Origin: Ficedula albicollis
Lineage: Eukaryota > Chordata > Aves > Passeriformes > Muscicapidae
Assembly (NCBI RefSeq): GCF_000247815.1
Contig: NC_021677.1
Coordinates: forward strand, 7,884,783-7,948,782
Direction: 5' to 3'
DNA length: 64,000 nucleotides
Below the pieces are notes generated by a model that worked only from the letters and a program-made list of their open reading frames with translations, was not told where the DNA came from and made no database searches. The first letter of the stretch is position 1, and each line of letters begins with the position of its first letter. The position numbers and the translations under genes are program-made. Positions 61,092 through 64,000 of this stretch are shown piece after piece.

Positions 61092-61404
61092 GCCGCAGAG
61101 GCAGGAGGCTGGAACGGGGAGATGCAGGGCAGCTGACCGCAGAGGCTCTGGCTCTCCTCCCTCCGGCCGCGTGGCTCTAGACGGGGGGTCCCTCCTCCGA
61201 GCTCGCCGGAAACACGAGTCCCCTTCCAGGAGCCGCTCCCACCTACCCCTTTTGTCTAGAGTTGTCATAGGTCCTCTGTCACCTACCCCTCTTGTCTAGA
61301 GTTGTCAAAGGTCCTGGGTGTAACCCAGCCAGCTCCATTGGCACGATAATGGGAAAAATTCCTTAAATTGACACAATAATAGAAAAAACACTCAACCCCC
61401 AACA
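61092..61404 (-). mobile_element. Partial second copy of the antisense ERVL-type LTR
   Basis: 313 bp covering only the 5' half of the LTR (its right part on the plus strand). Together with the flank 61405-61492 it makes a tandem unit. It keeps about 60 bp that copy 4 has lost. It also contains its own internal 40-bp duplication of the cacctacccc...gttgtca segment (61240-61318). Confidence 0.88.
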
Positions 61405-61492
61405 GAGGCTCTGTCTCACTAACCCCCTGGTAAGCCCAGCTCTATAGTTTAAATGGCAATATTTTATACATATTCTACTTAAGCCTGAACAC
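61405..61492. repeat. Flank segment, second copy of the 88-bp repeat
   Basis: Near-identical to 61004-61091. After it the sequence continues as unique DNA (accaccacaactgag). Confidence 0.9.
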
Positions 61493-62863
61493 CACCACAA
61501 CTGAGATTCAGGCATATATTGATGGGTCAGAAACCTTTTAATCCAAACCACCATTTCATCTGTGATTGGGATTTAATTCGGCTCTTCTTCATTTGATGAA
61601 CTAGACATGGTCTTCCCCAAACACCTGTTCATTAGTGTCTGGTGAAAAGCCAGGTAACACCTCTCTGTGCAGGCTAGAAATGAGCCACATGAAAATTCAA
61701 TGCGGAACTACATATGAGGTACCTCAGACCTACATTTCACACGGTACACCTATAAAATGCATGTGAGCCTTAGAATATTTAAGCCTGAACCCAAACTTTC
61801 CTCATACCTCACCTTCCAATGTCTACACAATTAGGAAGTAGAGGATTCTTCTTTACAGATCTCCTGAGGACTGCATCAGGGTCACTCAGGGGATGAAAAG
61901 AGAACCAAGGGCTTTGGAAAACATCAGAGGCAAAAGTTAATAGTCACTGTGGAGGGTCTCAAATCAGCAGATGTTTCAAACATGTGCCTAATTTTTAAGT
62001 ACTGAGTTTGATGGCAGTAGATATTACAGTGGGCACCAACACAAGACAGAGCTAAGAAGGAAAGGCTAGTGGACAAAACAGGAAGAAAAACAGAGCATTA
62101 AAAACATTTTTTCACACGCTTTCTTAGTCTGTGTAATCTACTCTAGAGAGGACTCAGCAAGCAAGTTAACTTCAGACCTCAATTACAACACATGGGCAAC
62201 TTTATTGCCCAACAAAAAATACATTAGACATTTATAATCTCATTTTATTAAATTTTCCTATTCACGACATTTACTATTGTGTATGTGTGTGAAGTTATAT
62301 TATATTAGTATATTAACAAGATTAAAAGCTCACCTGCATGGCAGGTGTTGCCATGGGCACATGCTTGGATTATGGATTAACCAACTCCTATCAAAACCTG
62401 CGGTCTGTCATCAAATCCAAAGCAAGGAAGGCACGTGTTTTTCCTGCTGATCATCTAGCTGAGGGCTCTCATTGAATTACATGAGGAAAGAATAGCTTTG
62501 CTTCCTTCATGAAATCTATCCTTCATGAAATCATGAAAGAGAGGGGTGACACCTCACACAATGTAGTGAAGCTTAAAGGACAACCTGTTCCTCTACGGCC
62601 TCTTCTGCTGGCTACTTTGATCTAAGTTTTATTGTCGTGGTGTCTTAACATCTTCACCTTTGATTTCACAGAGAATTTCTTTGGAGGTGTTTTGCTATAG
62701 CAATTGTCCAAGTCTTTTCAGAGAAACCACTAATTATCCAGGACACTGGAAACTAAACACTTGTAGTTTTGGTGAAATACAAGATTACTCTCACTGGTAT
62801 TAAACAGGTACGGAAAGACACATTAAACATGCAAGTTTTACTTTCTAAGATCAGTACTTATTT
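61493..62863. other. Non-coding unique sequence
   Basis: AT-rich unique DNA with no supported gene or repeat, apart from tiny direct repeats near 62505-62545. Confidence 0.5.
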
Positions 62864-63104
<241 letters not shown>

Positions 63105-64000
63105 GAGCACTGTCGGCAGCTCAGCACATCATGTGAGTAACCAATTCATTCCTAAAGGCAAGCAGGCCTTACATAGTAACACAGTACAGGCCAGACTGTC
63201 TTCCCAGCTCACCTTGGAAGGATGCTCATTGTACAAGGCTATTGTTACGTCACCACCACCACCCAGTTCAATGCTATGTGTTACAGTTTTGCAGCAGACA
63301 CAAACCAGCAGTTGTTTCCTCGGAGCTCACAAATCCAGTCTGCTTTTAGCCAGAATCCCACACAATAGCACTAATTTTAAGCATAAAAATCAAAATCCCT
63401 TCTGGTCTTACCTAATTTTGTGTCAAAGTGACAAGCTGTGTAACACAGTTCTTTCAATTCAATTCTAATTTCTGCATCCAGCCCACCAACCTGTGGTTGT
63501 ATTAGAGGTTGTATTTTACATTACACAGACACACACACCTGCTACACAGCAGATGTGTCTTAAAAATGCATTCAATTTTGTATTTTGACATGAATCTCCA
63601 CCTTCTCAACTGCTGATGATCCTTTGGCAGTGAAACTGTGCATGGCAATTGGCCTCCTGGGCAGTTTTCCAAATTCAGTATGATATTGCAAGTGCTCAAC
63701 AGCTCTGAAAAGTCAGACTGTTCACTCACTTCTAAGAACAAAATGCAAGAAGTACAAAGGAAGATGAGGCTAAAAGTATTGTTGAAGTGTCCAACAGAAG
63801 GCTGGAGCTGTTGTTTAGGATGGTCATCCTATATTTTTTCTCTAGTTTGTACAGTTGAAGTAGTGACTTAATAACTAGAATCTATCAGTTTACTTACACT
63901 TACCAAACTTCTATCACATGTGCCAGCCTCAGCTCATCCCTACTAAATATTTATAAATAAGATGATAAATCAGCAATAATTCTCCCTCCTCTTTTGATAA
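63105..64000. other. Non-coding unique sequence to the window end
   Basis: Short open frames (111 codons or fewer) without domains. A small CA patch lies at 63525-63538. No gene supported. Confidence 0.5.

Overview
The window looks like nuclear DNA from a bird, and a songbird fits best. It carries antisense CR1 retrotransposon 3' ends of the avian type, several copies of an avian ERVL-type LTR with a pol (integrase) remnant, and two other LTR families that end TG...CA and carry AATAAA signals. Unique sequence is AT-rich and CpG-poor, with no bacterial-style gene packing. Almost none of the window is coding. I found one convincing cellular coding segment: a 75-bp exon at 50504-50578 (+) matching the membrane-helix region of COQ8A (ADCK3), the atypical kinase of coenzyme Q biosynthesis. 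I found no neighbouring exon, so either the gene has very large introns or the fragment is misplaced.

Layout. 1-37.8 kb is mostly unique intergenic or intronic sequence. It holds one ERVL-type LTR (765-2349), a minisatellite (24168-24431), three direct duplications (2358-2445, 23593-23746, 29879-30076), simple repeats, two short CR1-like ends and a CpG-rich island-like block near 33.5-33.9 kb. 37.8-41.6 kb is a composite of retroviral remnants: an unidentified repeat interrupted by an antisense solo LTR (38396-39243) with a perfect 6-bp target-site duplication, then an integrase fragment, a 56-N gap, a duplicated pol/LTR junction and a full-length ERVL-type LTR. 46.6-47.7 kb is a further LTR of the same family. 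49.6-52.3 kb has two antisense LTRs of a third family, with the COQ8A-like exon between them. 53.1-53.9 kb is an antisense CR1. 60.4-61.5 kb is an antisense ERVL-type LTR partly repeated in tandem. The rest is unique non-coding sequence.

The most striking signal is a set of eleven pure-C tracts (10 to about 1,200 bp, roughly 4.5 kb in total). All the long proline or glycine ORFs come from them. At several of them the sequence on one side is repeated on the other, so the two flanks overlap and the C filler adds nothing. They sit at homopolymer runs or in GC-rich LTR sequence. I read them as assembly or gap-filling artefacts, most likely poly-G reads from two-colour sequencing, and not biology. 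Coordinates and ORFs crossing them should not be trusted.

I did not find a previously undescribed biological system. What deserves attention is the artefact pattern, the isolated COQ8A exon between two LTRs, the nested LTR insertion, the chimeric-looking ERVL junction and the tandem LTR duplication.
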